Assembly: GCF_018138715.1 (NCBI RefSeq)
Contig: NZ_JAGSHX010000006.1
Span: forward strand, 7,440,001-7,504,000
Direction of reading: 5' to 3'
DNA from: Streptomyces asiaticus
GTDB taxonomy: Bacteria; Actinomycetota; Actinomycetes; Streptomycetales; Streptomycetaceae
DNA: 64,000 nt
Positions 36,801-45,141 of this stretch are shown one piece after another; position 1 is the first letter of the stretch, and each line of letters starts with the position of its first letter. The position numbers and the translations under genes were made by a program. The notes below the pieces were generated by a model. The model saw only the letters and a list, made by a program, of their open reading frames with translations. It made no database searches and was not told the origin of the DNA.

Positions 36801-38371
36801 TACAGCCGCTCCAGGACGGGACCCACCAGCATGGCGAACGCTGATGTCCCCTCCGAGATGGTGCTCTGGCCATGGGGGTCGGCGATCAGTGCCGCGAAGG
36901 CGGGGAGCCTGCCGACGTAAGGCTCCAAGGCACGTCCGACGGTCTCGGCGAGATCGATGCACTGTTCGGTGCTGAGACCGGCCGACAGCAGCTCCCTGAC
37001 ACCAGGCTTGAACTCATAACTGGATTCTTCCGCCCACAGGAGCCGCGACACCGGCGGTTGCCACTGTCGGCGCTCTTCCGCTTCCTCTTCCGAGCGCTCT
37101 TCTGATTCCTCTTCCGAGGGCATGACCAGACCGCCGAGCAGCAGCTCCGCTACATGGGCCGGTGTGCTCGCCGGCAGTGCGGCGGCCCGTACCAACTGCA
37201 TGAGAGGCACGTTCAGCGGCCGGATCGCGGACAGGCGCACGGCGAGTTGATATGCCTCGGGTGAGAAGGAGCTGCGGAACCGCCGGATGAGCTGTTCGGC
37301 GGAGGCCCCGTCCGCGGGCTCCTCGTTCCCCCATCGGCCTCGCTCGTCGCTGGACTGCCCAGGCCACGCTGTCTCGATGAGCCGAGGCACACCGGGCGCG
37401 GCGACGAAGCGGGCCCATGTGGCCAGTGACGAGGCGGAGAGCGTCACCACCGGCAGCGCGGGCGGACCCACGGGCTCCACCGGGACATGGGACAGGGGAT
37501 CCCGCGCCACCACATCTCCGTTCCCCGGGAATGGGCGAGCGGCCGTGAGCAGATAGGGCTCGGTGGCGAGGCCGGTGCCGCGCCACATGCGGCGGGGCAG
37601 GGGAGACAGCGCGACCACCGGTCCGGTCCGGGCCCACGCTGCGATGACGGTGCCGATCGCCGCGTTCCGCCAGGCCGCGTGCACACCGTCGCTGAACACG
37701 AAGACCACAGAGCGGTCTGAGTGTGGCGCGGCGACGGAAGGCTCCCGTCCCCCGGGCGTGAACCGGCGCACCCGAACGTTGCGGAAGACGCCGCTGCGCT
37801 CGAGAAGACGCTTCACTTCCCGCGCCGTCGCGCGCCAGACCCGCATGGACGGGCTGTCGTCCACGAGCAGTACGGCGGTGTACCGCAGTTCCTGGAGGGG
37901 GCGCGGCACCACGTCGAGGACCCCGGACTCCGCTGTCTGCCGTACCGTCGCCTCGATGTCGGTGACGACCCTGTACGGGTGGTCGCTGTGGCCGCGGAGC
38001 GGGCGGATCGCTCCTGCCAGGCTGTGCATGCCGGGCAGGGCTCGCGGGCCCGGGACGCGTACGGCGCGTGCGGGCGTGCCGGATGCGCTTTCGGCGCTCC
38101 CGGTGCCGAACACTTCCCGGCCGCCTGTGGCGTGGGGGCCGGCGGCCGTTTCGGAGGGGCACGCTGGCCGGGGCGACGCAGGTGGAAGACCCACGAGGTC
38201 GGCATCGGCTGCGGTGTGCGGCGCGGCTGGGGGCGGAGCCGCGGTGTGGGTGCCGTCGCCCAGGTCGTGCCCGGCTTTCATGGCCCGCGCCAGCCACAGG
38301 ACGTCGAGGAGTTCGGTGGCTCCCACGTCATAGCCGACGCCGTCCAGGATGCGTCGCAGCCGTTCGATCAT
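33854..38371 (-). CDS. SAV_2336-type vWA-like protein fused to two BTAD modules and a PQQ propeller (1505 aa)
   Basis: Residues 1-35 match the SAV_2336 N-terminal motif (MIERLRRILDGVGYDVG). A vWA-like domain covers about 160-285 with a MIDAS-type DDSPSM at 171-176. A helical SAV_2336-type region runs to about 525. Then come two winged-helix plus BTAD modules as in SARP/AfsR regulators: 562-808 (QRAVLAALLLRTGRVVTAAE, ELIDGVWGDEPP) and 838-1081 (QRAVLAALLLYEDRSVTAAE, ELIDGLWGAEPP). The C-terminal 390 residues form a PQQ-like beta-propeller with repeated LYALDA.xG...W units. The start overlaps the MoxR stop (ATGA). In the known vWA-MoxR-VMAP ternary systems this is the vWA partner. Tandem BTAD plus propeller suggests extra ligand or protein sensing. 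No signal peptide, so cytosolic. Confidence 0.85.
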   Translation of the reverse strand: MIERLRRILDGVGYDVGATELLDVLWLARAMKAGHDLGDGTHTAAPPPAAPHTAADADLVGLPPASPRPACPSETAAGPHATGGREVFGTGSAESASGTPARAVRVPGPRALPGMHSLAGAIRPLRGHSDHPYRVVTDIEATVRQTAESGVLDVVPRPLQELRYTAVLLVDDSPSMRVWRATAREVKRLLERSGVFRNVRVRRFTPGGREPSVAAPHSDRSVVFVFSDGVHAAWRNAAIGTVIAAWARTGPVVALSPLPRRMWRGTGLATEPYLLTAARPFPGNGDVVARDPLSHVPVEPVGPPALPVVTLSASSLATWARFVAAPGVPRLIETAWPGQSSDERGRWGNEEPADGASAEQLIRRFRSSFSPEAYQLAVRLSAIRPLNVPLMQLVRAAALPASTPAHVAELLLGGLVMPSEEESEERSEEEAEERRQWQPPVSRLLWAEESSYEFKPGVRELLSAGLSTEQCIDLAETVGRALEPYVGRLPAFAALIADPHGQSTISEGTSAFAMLVGPVLERLYHVQEPATTPETAPPMVRSAPPAEPRAETVTPYAPVAPLRFTILGPQLAWRGSTAADAGPSRQRAVLAALLLRTGRVVTAAELIDGVWGDEPPMSAPRTLRGYIAQLRELLAPDVFVSHEFEGYRLRNPTGDPVELDLDLTTVEQLESEASRARQAGDLTAERDHLADALSHFSGEPLAGVPGPFAEGQRAQFMEWRLNLQERLFAVELERGRHTDVLEELGVLSADHPLRERLRALLMLALHHSGRPAEALAVYDETRRMLNEDLGIDPGPELVAAHRFVLGQGDTPRFSAPPAQQSGPTPRTLLAWRETKGWHFTVLGPVRAQHDGRKRSVGSPQQRAVLAALLLYEDRSVTAAELIDGLWGAEPPDAAHAAIRTYASRLRKALQDFPTSDTEGYTIRLKPHELDLTVARELAEEARAAEAVDNLPHAIALLGRALDMWDGEPLAGVPGPYAAAQRIRLQEWRLELLEQRLSLELEVGRHAEAVPELIALTAEHPLRERLCELLMLALYRSGRQAEALAVYAHFRLLLADELGVDPGPDLAELQQRILQADERLAGPIHAATAAVPPPTTLGPGDMAEAGTSPGSGQDRRRPWRFRMSDDISGTPTVAGNLLYVTSFEVHALDVATGRRQFKTRNVAWAMAVADGRIHASDGPTLYALDAEDGAERWRLSTDGWVYSLKVDRGTVVTGTRGGGVQAWEAANGELLWEMQGLQTDFETPESGPAVHDGTVYVRADARLRALEARTGAERWSYPVGDAASCGGVPLRLLAAPDGVVYVSAGTRVLALDIARGDVRWRFEAPAVFLCAPAYAPGPAVTGGGIYIADCLGTVYAIDAANGRDRWRIATEARQSIEPVLVADGSVHLGSGTALYTLDAVTGTPKWRFRAGGEVIGSPVVADGRVHFGSADSCLYTVDAAGGQLRWKLATGGEITGSPVAAGGVVYACSKDRCVYALDAAKGTAQSPPARRQVAGTGSPDGLRGTR

Positions 38372-39384
38372 GTCGAGAGCGCTTCGTCCAAGCGGTGCAT
38401 CACTGCGTTGACGAGCTCCTCGTGGCTCAGATCGGCGCCGGTGAGCCGCAGGTGGATGGCGGCGAGAAGCTGGTCCGTCGCGAGCGTCTGGGTGGCGGTG
38501 CGGTGGAGAAAGGTCTCGATGAGGTCATTGGCCTCCGAGAGGGCTGCCTCTCCGAAGTTGTGGCGGACGATGTCCCGAAGCTTGGACTCGTCCGGGTCCG
38601 GGAGGTCGAGCCGGACACAGCGACGCAGAAACGCGGGCGGGAAGTCCCGTTCCCCGTTGCTGGTCATGATCACTACCGGGAAGTGTTCGCAGGACACGAC
38701 TCCCCGCTCGACGTGGGCGCGTTTCCTGCTGCCGGTGGTGAGCACGTCGGCCGATTGCTGGTGCTCGGGCAGCCGCGCCAGTTCGGGGATTTCGAACTCG
38801 CCCTCTTCCAGGACCACCAGCAGGTCGTTGGGCAGATCGATATTTGCTTTGTCCAGTTCGTCGACGAGCAGTACGCGCGGAGCGCCCGTGGCCGCGAGGG
38901 CGGTGCCCAGTGGGCCGAGCCGCAGGTAGTCGTCGATGTCGGATGCCCGGGAGCCGCGCTGCCGGAGCCTGTGCCGTGCGTGTCCGGCCCTCTCGCGCTC
39001 CCGGCGCAGTGACGCCTCGCGGAGTCTGCCCACCGCGTCGTACCGGTAGAGGGCGTCTGCCAGGGTGGAGCGGCTGTTGATCGGCCAGCGCAGCACCTCG
39101 CCGAGGCCGAGGTCCTCCGCCACGGCATGTGCCAGAGACGTCTTGCCCGTCCCGGGGCGTCCAGTGACGAGCAAGGGGCGGCGCAGGTGCAAGGCCGCGT
39201 TGACCACCGCCACCTGATCGCGGTTGAGCAGATACGTTCGCGGCCGGTCGGAGCGCCGGGACGTCGGCACGCGCCGCCAGGGCGGTGGAGCGGGCAGTTC
39301 GGCCGGGCCGCGGAACACCCACCATTCCGCGGGCCGATCGCCGTGGTCGTCCGGCGGTGCGGGCGGTTGCTGCGACACGGTCAC
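38368..39384 (-). CDS. MoxR-type AAA+ ATPase of a VMAP ternary system (338 aa)
   Basis: A MoxR-family AAA+ chaperone-like ATPase: Walker A GRPGTGKTSLA, Walker B RVLLVDELDKANIDLPNDLL, sensor-1 Asn in VIMTSNGERDFPPAFLRRC with the arginine finger, and a C-terminal helical lid. A proline-rich N-terminal 50 residues precedes the AAA core. GTG start with GAGGAG upstream. It lies 34 bp after the VMAP gene and overlaps the vWA-like gene by four bases, so all three are co-translated. MoxR ATPases typically remodel vWA-domain partners, which fits the downstream gene. Confidence 0.88.
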   Translation of the reverse strand: MTVSQQPPAPPDDHGDRPAEWWVFRGPAELPAPPPWRRVPTSRRSDRPRTYLLNRDQVAVVNAALHLRRPLLVTGRPGTGKTSLAHAVAEDLGLGEVLRWPINSRSTLADALYRYDAVGRLREASLRRERERAGHARHRLRQRGSRASDIDDYLRLGPLGTALAATGAPRVLLVDELDKANIDLPNDLLVVLEEGEFEIPELARLPEHQQSADVLTTGSRKRAHVERGVVSCEHFPVVIMTSNGERDFPPAFLRRCVRLDLPDPDESKLRDIVRHNFGEAALSEANDLIETFLHRTATQTLATDQLLAAIHLRLTGADLSHEELVNAVMHRLDEALST

Positions 39385-39418
39385 GGTCTCCTCGGTGGTC
39401 CAGCGGTCACGGTTCTCG

Positions 39419-41629
39419 TCACGGTCGTGGTTCCGGTGTGTCGTGGTTCCGGTCAGGGTGGGTCAGCGTCCATGCGTCGGGAGCGAGCGGTGGGGGTCTG
39501 TGATCCGGCCCGTCGTGGAGGAGCGAGAGCTGTCGGCCGTGGTGAACGGGGGATTCCGGACACGCGAGCGCTTTGGCACGCTCCATGCGCACGGCTTCCG
39601 GAAGGCCGTGGTGGTCGACACCTTCGACGAGATTCACCAGCTCGGCCGCGATGTCCTCACCGTCGCCGTGGCGGTGCCAGAGCACCGTGTGCACTCCGGC
39701 CTGGATGCATTGCTGGAGGAGGGAACTCTGACGCTGCCGGTCGCAGCACACGATCACGACTCCGGCGTCCGGATTGATCTCCAGTACCGCCTGGGCGACC
39801 GCCGGGTCCGCGCTCCGCCCGTCGAGCACCAGGTGGCGTGAGGCGGCGAGCGCCTTCGTGCGCCGCTTCCAGCCGGCGTATGTCTCGCGCGTCCGTTGCG
39901 AACTGCGCAGCACGACCCGGCGCGTGATCCCTGGCAGGAAGGCTCCGTCGGGACCGTTTTCGCCGCACTGCCAGGTGTCCACTTCCAGCCGCAGCCACGC
40001 CGACGCCACGAAGTACTCCACCAGCGCTGTCTCCGGGTGCTCTTCCACCTCGGTGCGCAGCACATGCCGGATGGACTCCACCACGTGATGGCTGGAGACC
40101 TCGGTGTCCTGGGTGAGGACGACGTCGTGTCTGCCCCCGTCGGTCCAGACCCAGATCTGATAGGTGAACCGGTTACCCGGAGCCACCGGAAGAAGCTCAA
40201 TCTGAACCCGGGGTGCGTGTGGCCCGTGGCCCGCGTCGGCGCGATGGGGCAGCCGTGCCTCGGCGGCTACGTCCGCGCGGAACTGCTCGACCCCCGCGAG
40301 CGGGATCCCGAAACGGGCGGCGGCCATGTCCACCCAGGCGTCCAGGTCGTCCGAGGGGTGGGCCCCGCTTTCGCGCTCCTCCAGGCTGACGCGGACGGCA
40401 CCCTGCAGCAGGGGCGGCATCGGTTGTCCGGCGGGCGCTTCGTATCCCTCGAGGACTTCCATCGCGTGTGCGGGTGAGGACACTGCCGGAAGCCCGTCGG
40501 CGTATGGCAGAACCTTTCGCAGCAGAGAGGTGGGGTCGGTCGTGCGGCAGTGAGCGAGCAGTCCGGTGAGATCGCGCTGCTGACGGAGGGTGAGTATTTC
40601 GCGGGGGCTCACCACCCGGGCCACCCGGAGCAGATGTGCCCAGCCCGGCGTTCCATACGGGTCGGGGGAGGGGGCGCGTCCGGAAAGGTGGGTGCGGACG
40701 ACGTCCAGCAGCTCCGGGATGCCGCGCCGTACACCCATGGCCAAGCCGACGAGGCGGGCCGGGTCCGTGACCGCGATGTCACCGGTTGCCCGGCCCAGGC
40801 GCGTCGACAGCCATCGAGTGCACTCCGCCAGCGACTGAGGGTTGGGAAGCAACTGCTCCAGCGCGGCGAGCAATTGCTGTCGTCCGCGCGCCGCCATCGG
40901 AACCGCGACCGGCGGAAGCTCGGGGAGCTCCGACTCGATGGTGGGCAATCCGATGGCGTACATCGCCTGGAGAACCGCCGACGTGTTCAGGTGGCCATCG
41001 TGGTCCGCCCGCGTCGCGCCCGTCGTGCGGGCGTTGCCAACCCCGTGCTCGGCGACCACCACACCCACCACGGCCTGGCGTTCCCGATCCCATAGCGGGC
41101 TTCCGCTGAATCCCTTCGCGACCCGGCCTCCGACGACATCCAGGGCGATCCATTGCCCGGAGGAAACGCGGGGCACCGCGCGCACGGTGGGCAATTCATG
41201 ACCGCTGGTCCAGAGCGCCACGACCTCGCCGCCGTCCCGGTGGGCGAGAAAGGGGGCGGGCTCCGCGCCCGAGGGCGCGGGTATGTCGAGTTCCAGCACT
41301 GCCAGATCGCCGTAGTAGGGGAGCATGTCCGGTGCGGGCGGCTGGGCCGGCCCGCTCCGCCTGGCCCTCGGCGGCCGCCACATCTCCGGGACGACGCGAC
41401 CATGGAACTCCTGTCCGGCCGACACATGCGGCATGCGCAGTCTGACCACCTGGTTCCGGTCGGGCACTGCCTGTGTGAAACGATCTCGGCCCAGTGCGCT
41501 GTTGACCACATGCGCACAGGTGAGTACCAGATTCTGGGTGATGAGGACGCCGGCGCCGACGGGCTGAACCTGGCTTCGCACCGATACGAAAGCCTGGTGC
41601 AACGCCGCGTCGGATGGTGCCCCGCTCAC
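39419..41629 (-). CDS. Trypsin-like peptidase fused to VMAP-C-type domain (736 aa)
   Basis: An N-terminal trypsin-fold protease with His40 (LTCAHVVN), Asp108 (YYGDLAVLELD) and Ser176 (GFSGSPLW). A small helical effector-associated-type region follows at about 245-315 (LLAALEQLLPNPQSLAECTRW). The C-terminal half matches the vWA-MoxR-associated protein C-terminal (VMAP-C) pattern, with VQIELLPVAPGNRFTYQIWVW, EYFVASAWLRLEVDTW and VVIVCCDRQRQ. GTG start with GGAGG 7 bases upstream. It is the second gene of the operon, 16 bp after Trypco1. In the family model, VMAP is the adaptor tying the protease effector to the MoxR-vWA switch. Confidence 0.82.
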   Translation of the reverse strand: MSGAPSDAALHQAFVSVRSQVQPVGAGVLITQNLVLTCAHVVNSALGRDRFTQAVPDRNQVVRLRMPHVSAGQEFHGRVVPEMWRPPRARRSGPAQPPAPDMLPYYGDLAVLELDIPAPSGAEPAPFLAHRDGGEVVALWTSGHELPTVRAVPRVSSGQWIALDVVGGRVAKGFSGSPLWDRERQAVVGVVVAEHGVGNARTTGATRADHDGHLNTSAVLQAMYAIGLPTIESELPELPPVAVPMAARGRQQLLAALEQLLPNPQSLAECTRWLSTRLGRATGDIAVTDPARLVGLAMGVRRGIPELLDVVRTHLSGRAPSPDPYGTPGWAHLLRVARVVSPREILTLRQQRDLTGLLAHCRTTDPTSLLRKVLPYADGLPAVSSPAHAMEVLEGYEAPAGQPMPPLLQGAVRVSLEERESGAHPSDDLDAWVDMAAARFGIPLAGVEQFRADVAAEARLPHRADAGHGPHAPRVQIELLPVAPGNRFTYQIWVWTDGGRHDVVLTQDTEVSSHHVVESIRHVLRTEVEEHPETALVEYFVASAWLRLEVDTWQCGENGPDGAFLPGITRRVVLRSSQRTRETYAGWKRRTKALAASRHLVLDGRSADPAVAQAVLEINPDAGVVIVCCDRQRQSSLLQQCIQAGVHTVLWHRHGDGEDIAAELVNLVEGVDHHGLPEAVRMERAKALACPESPVHHGRQLSLLHDGPDHRPPPLAPDAWTLTHPDRNHDTPEPRP

Positions 41630-41645
41630 GCTCGGCCTCCGCCCG

Positions 41646-42125
41646 TCACGACGTCACGGAACTCGATGCTCCGGTGGAGGAACCGCCGGACTGCGAGGGG
41701 GGAGCGGCAGTCGGCTGCTCGGAGAGGTTCCACGTGGCGCTCACCGTGAAGCTCGTCTCGCCTTTGCCCGAGAAGACGCCCAGGCTCAGGTCGCTGCCCA
41801 GCGTGGCGCCGAATTCCACGGTGACCTCGTCAGGGCGCACGGGGAACTGGGAGAAGGATTGGTGGATACTGCTGAGGACACCGCCCAGCGGGTTCAAAGC
41901 CTGGGTCAGAGCCTCGCCCCCGCGGGTGAGTGCCTGCGCGGCGCGGCTGCCGACGCTCACTGGCTGGGCGCTGCCGAAATCCTCCGGCAGTTCCAGATCA
42001 GAGGGCTCGCCTGTCCTGCTCCCGTGCTGCGAACCATCCGCCGGGACCTGAGTGGAACCGGTCCTGGGCGCGAGATGAAGGCGCACGGTGGAGCCGTCGT
42101 CGAAAGTCAGATGCACGTCCCCCAT
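41646..42125 (-). CDS. Trypsin-co-occurring domain 1 (Trypco1) protein (159 aa)
   Basis: An all-beta start (MGDVHLTFDDGSTVRLHL) and the family hallmark PDEVTVEFGATLGSDLSL, with a helix ALTRGGEALTQALNPLGGVL before it and a SFTVSATWNL strand after. These match Trypco1, a small domain that accompanies trypsin-like proteases in predicted conflict systems. It is the first gene of the operon, 16 bp before trypsin-VMAP. No strong ribosome site precedes the ATG, so translation may begin on a leaderless or weak site. Confidence 0.75.
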   Translation of the reverse strand: MGDVHLTFDDGSTVRLHLAPRTGSTQVPADGSQHGSRTGEPSDLELPEDFGSAQPVSVGSRAAQALTRGGEALTQALNPLGGVLSSIHQSFSQFPVRPDEVTVEFGATLGSDLSLGVFSGKGETSFTVSATWNLSEQPTAAPPSQSGGSSTGASSSVTS

Positions 42126-42906
42126 GCGGGAGATTTTGCCACGGCGGGCAGCTGCCGTCGCGCGATTGCGCAGATCCAGTGGGCGCGGGGCTGAGCGCCT
42201 GGGCCGAAAAGACTCCGTTCCGGGGCCTGTCGTGGGGCTGCTGCCGTAGGAATTCGCGGTAGTACGGCTATCGCTAAACGGTATCGCGCCCTGGAAGGCC
42301 GGGGACGTTGGGATGCGCTGCGGGCGGCGGGGCCGCGTACCGGTGTCGTGGGCGGGCCGATGGGGTGAGGTCGGTGACCTGGTTCGCCGATGAGCTGGAA
42401 AGAACGGCGAAGGAAGGACCCCTCCGGCATACTTGCGAGCGCGGACCACCCTGCTCGCCAGTGACGGCCATGTGGCAGAGCGGGTGCAGATGACGCTGAT
42501 GTGTGTTCGGGATGACGCGCAGGACGTGCAGCGGGTCCCCGGTGTCCGTCACCCGGGGAAGGGCCGATGTGCCGTTGGTCCACACGCAGATTGCTTGGAA
42601 GACGGCATCGAAGCTGTCGGCGAAGCAGGCGCTGCGATCGCGGATGACGACCTGGCCGACTTGGCATGGTCGCCGAAGTCCATGAGGTAGTGGCCTGCCT
42701 GCAGCGGGTGTGGTGGAGAGAGTTTGGGTCTGTGCTGGGCGTGGCTTCGGGCGTATGCTGTACATATGCGACGCCCGGTCACGATGCCAGCTTCCAGGCA
42801 ACTCGGGACGCAGAAGCCGAAAAGGGTGGACTCCTTTACTCGGCTGATTGTGCGTCAGCACGACCTGGGAGAACGGACCGGAGCACGCCGCTCGGATTCG
42901 ACGCAA
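42126..42906. other. Intergenic region with a transposase scrap
   Basis: The first 250 bp should hold the promoter of conflict operon 2, but no clear -10/-35 pair stands out. On the minus strand about 42440-42680 reads VIRDRSACFADSFDAVFQAI, a scrap of a DDE transposase core in one frame with HITHQR-type tail. Short open frames to the right lack support. Confidence 0.45.
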
Positions 42907-42977
42907 CTGGGGGTCAAGGGGTCGCAGGTTCAAATCCTGTCGTCCCGACCAGCGTTTTCGCAGGTCGGAGGCCGTTT
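42907..42977 (+). repeat. 71-bp tRNA-Pro 3' identity segment (attachment site copy 1)
   Basis: Identical over 71 bp to 57985-58055. It begins in the anticodon loop of tRNA-Pro (CTGGGGGTC), includes the T-arm GCAGGTTCAAATCCTGT and acceptor strand with encoded CCA (CGTCCCGACCA), and extends 28 bases past the tRNA. The sequence to the left (CGGATTCGACGCAA) is not the 5' half of a tRNA, so this is an attachment site left by integration and not a functional tRNA gene. Confidence 0.88.
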
Positions 42978-43380
42978 CTGCGGGTAGCGGAGGCGGCCTT
43001 AACCATTTCCGGGCTGGGAGCAAGTGGGAGCGCTCTGGGAGCCCTCGTGGTCCCAACTCGCAGACGTGTCAACGCCGCCCGGTTTGTCCGTCACCCAATC
43101 CGGTAGACGTGCGGTGCCGTACCGCGCCCCTGTGCGCCGTCGTCAACCGCGGGCCCGCGAGGTCACCCCATCGATTCGGATGCTCTGTGCATCGAGAGGC
43201 ATAAGGACCCTTGTCGGCTCCCGACCCGCTTTCGAGGTGGGAGCACGGAGGCGCGCTCCCCATGCGACAGGGGGAACTGGAGCTACCGACGATCTCGCTG
43301 GCTGGTTTCCGCAGGCAGGCTGTGTGCGGGCAACCTGGTCGTCGTGGGCGGCCTGCGCCAAGCGGCGGTAAAGCCTGTGG
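42978..43380. other. Non-coding stretch after attachment site copy 1
   Basis: By position an element entering at this site should have its integrase gene here on the minus strand, as at 57992-59467. Only short broken frames are present. I see no gene, RNA or clear regulatory site. Confidence 0.5.
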
Positions 43381-44584
43381 GTGCCGATTATTACATCCGA
43401 GCTGGTCAGGCGGCATGTTCATAGGTGTGGAGAGTGCCGCCGAGTTGGTCCTTCCGCCGGATATCGAGGCGGTTGAGCTGTTCGGGATTGGTGAGGGGAC
43501 GGGGGAGTGGGCGCAGGGGTGCTGCGGCGCGGAGGGTGCGGTGGGGTCGGTGCTGGTTGTAGAAGGTTTCGTATTCGCGGAGTGCGTGCAGGAGGTGCGC
43601 TTGGTTCCAGATGAGGGTGCGGTCGAGTAGTTCGGTTCTGCAGGAGCGGATCCAGCGTTCCATTACTGCGTTCATGCGGGGTACGCGGATACCGGTCTTG
43701 ATGATGGCGACGCCTTCGTCCTCGAGTACGGCGTCGAAGGCATCCGTGTATCTGCGGTCGCGGTCACGGATCAGATACTTCACCGTCGCGCCGGCCCCGT
43801 GGAGGTCCATGGCGAGGTTCCGGGCAAGTTGGGTGGTCCACGCTGCGGTGGGGTGGGCGGTTGCGCCGAGAACGCGTATACGCCGCGTGGCGTGCTCGAT
43901 GGCGGCGAAGACGTACAGGCGTGCTCCGGTCAGCGTCCGGGTTTCGAAGAAGTCGGCGGCAAGAATTGCGTGTGCTTGGCCGCGGAGGAAGGTGGTCCAG
44001 GTCTGGCGGTCGCGCTGGGGTGCGGGATCGATGCCGTTGTGCTGGAGGATCTCCCATACCGTGGAGGGGGCTACCTTGATCTCGAGGGTGGCGAGTTCGC
44101 CGTGGATTCTTCTCTATCCCCAGCTCGGGTTTTCTCGGACCATGCGCAGGATGAGGGTTTGGATGCTGCGGTGGGTGGGTGGTCGTCCTGGCCGTTTGCG
44201 GCGGGAGGCGTTGGCGTGGCGGCGGTGTAGGAGGTCGCGGTGCCAGCGGAGGACCGTGTCGGGGGAGACGATCAGATGAAGTCGCCGGAGTGTGGTGCGG
44301 GGGAGCCGGTGCAGCAGGGCGGCGAGGAATATGCGGTCGGGCGGAGTGAGCCGGGGTTTGGCGACCTGGCGTTGAAGGACGGCCAGTTGTGGCGCAGGGT
44401 GAGAATCTCGACGTTCTTGTCGGTGTCGCTCATCGGCAGCAGCCGCAGGAGAGCGAACACGTTGGTAAGCGTGAGGTAGAGGAGTCGCAGCAGCACGATG
44501 GATCATCCTGGCGTACCAGCCCGGTGACTCTCAGCCGCATCCTTAATCCTGCAGGTCACAGCCTACGGATGAGGTTTTCGGCAC
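43381..44584 (-). mobile_element. rve-type insertion sequence, inactive
   Basis: Terminal repeats start GTGCCGATTATTACATCC (left) and GTGCCGAAAACCTCATCC (right, reverse strand). They are related to the TTGCCGG-type repeats at 27660 and 51102 but distinct, so this is a different member of the family. Confidence 0.75.
43406..44496 (-). pseudogene. rve transposase with frameshift and amber codon
   Basis: The N-terminus (LLYLTLTNVFALLRLLPMSD) shifts frame after LTLRH near 44390. In the next frame QRQVAKPRLTPPDRIFLAAL continues to ENPSWG, where TAC of the conserved SWGYRRIHGEL has become TAG (about 44111-44113). The remainder (AADFFETRTLTG, LIRDRDRRYTDAFDAVL, NAVMERWIRSCRTE) is intact to the stop. 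Confidence 0.82.
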
Positions 44585-45141
44585 CCACAGCGACGCTGAT
44601 CGATCCGATCCACATGCTGACCGAGTGGGCGAGGGCGAACGGCGACGCAGTGCTCGATGCGCTCGACGCCGATCCCGAACCGGTTACCCACAGCGACTGA
44701 GACCCCCGCTAGGGCACTGAGTATCCTCTCGGCCGCTACTCGGTATCGGCCCGGCCGCGCTCGGTCTACAGGCTCTCGACGCGTTGGACGATCTGCTACA
44801 TCGGGGTGGTGGTCCTGGCCACGACCACGAGCGTCTCACCGGCCTCACCCCAAGTGCGGTGCACGAGGTCAAGCGCGTGGTCCACGGCGGACGCGACATC
44901 CCCGTCGGCGGGGGCCGGTCGTAGGTGCAGCCGAACCCGGCATCCCGTCGAAGCCAGACCTGCCCGATGATCTACGCCATGGTCATCGGCCGATGACCGG
45001 CACGAGTACCCAACTCGCCTTTCACACCAGGCCCGTGACCTGCGACTTCACGATGCACACCGCTGATTGGGAAGTCCGGCACGCCCCATGCCACATCAAC
45101 GACCCAGACACGAGGCAGTCACGTGATCGACCGGACAAGGA
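44585..45141. other. Stretch without an intact gene
   Basis: The first 116 bases encode, in frame with the IS end, IDPIHMLTEWARANGDAVLD and a stop at 44698-44700, possibly the C-terminus of a gene whose front was lost to the IS. From 44701 to 45141 only short broken frames are seen. Confidence 0.4.

Noticed and set aside
42907-42977. Functional tRNA-Pro gene
   Set aside because: Only the 3' part from the anticodon loop is present. The left flank does not form a D-arm or acceptor 5' strand. The same holds for 57985-58055.
42724-42987. Small ORF starting near a TATGCTGTACATATG sequence before attachment site copy 1
   Set aside because: The promoter-like string is suggestive, but the frame runs straight into the tRNA-derived repeat and shows no family pattern or good ribosome site.
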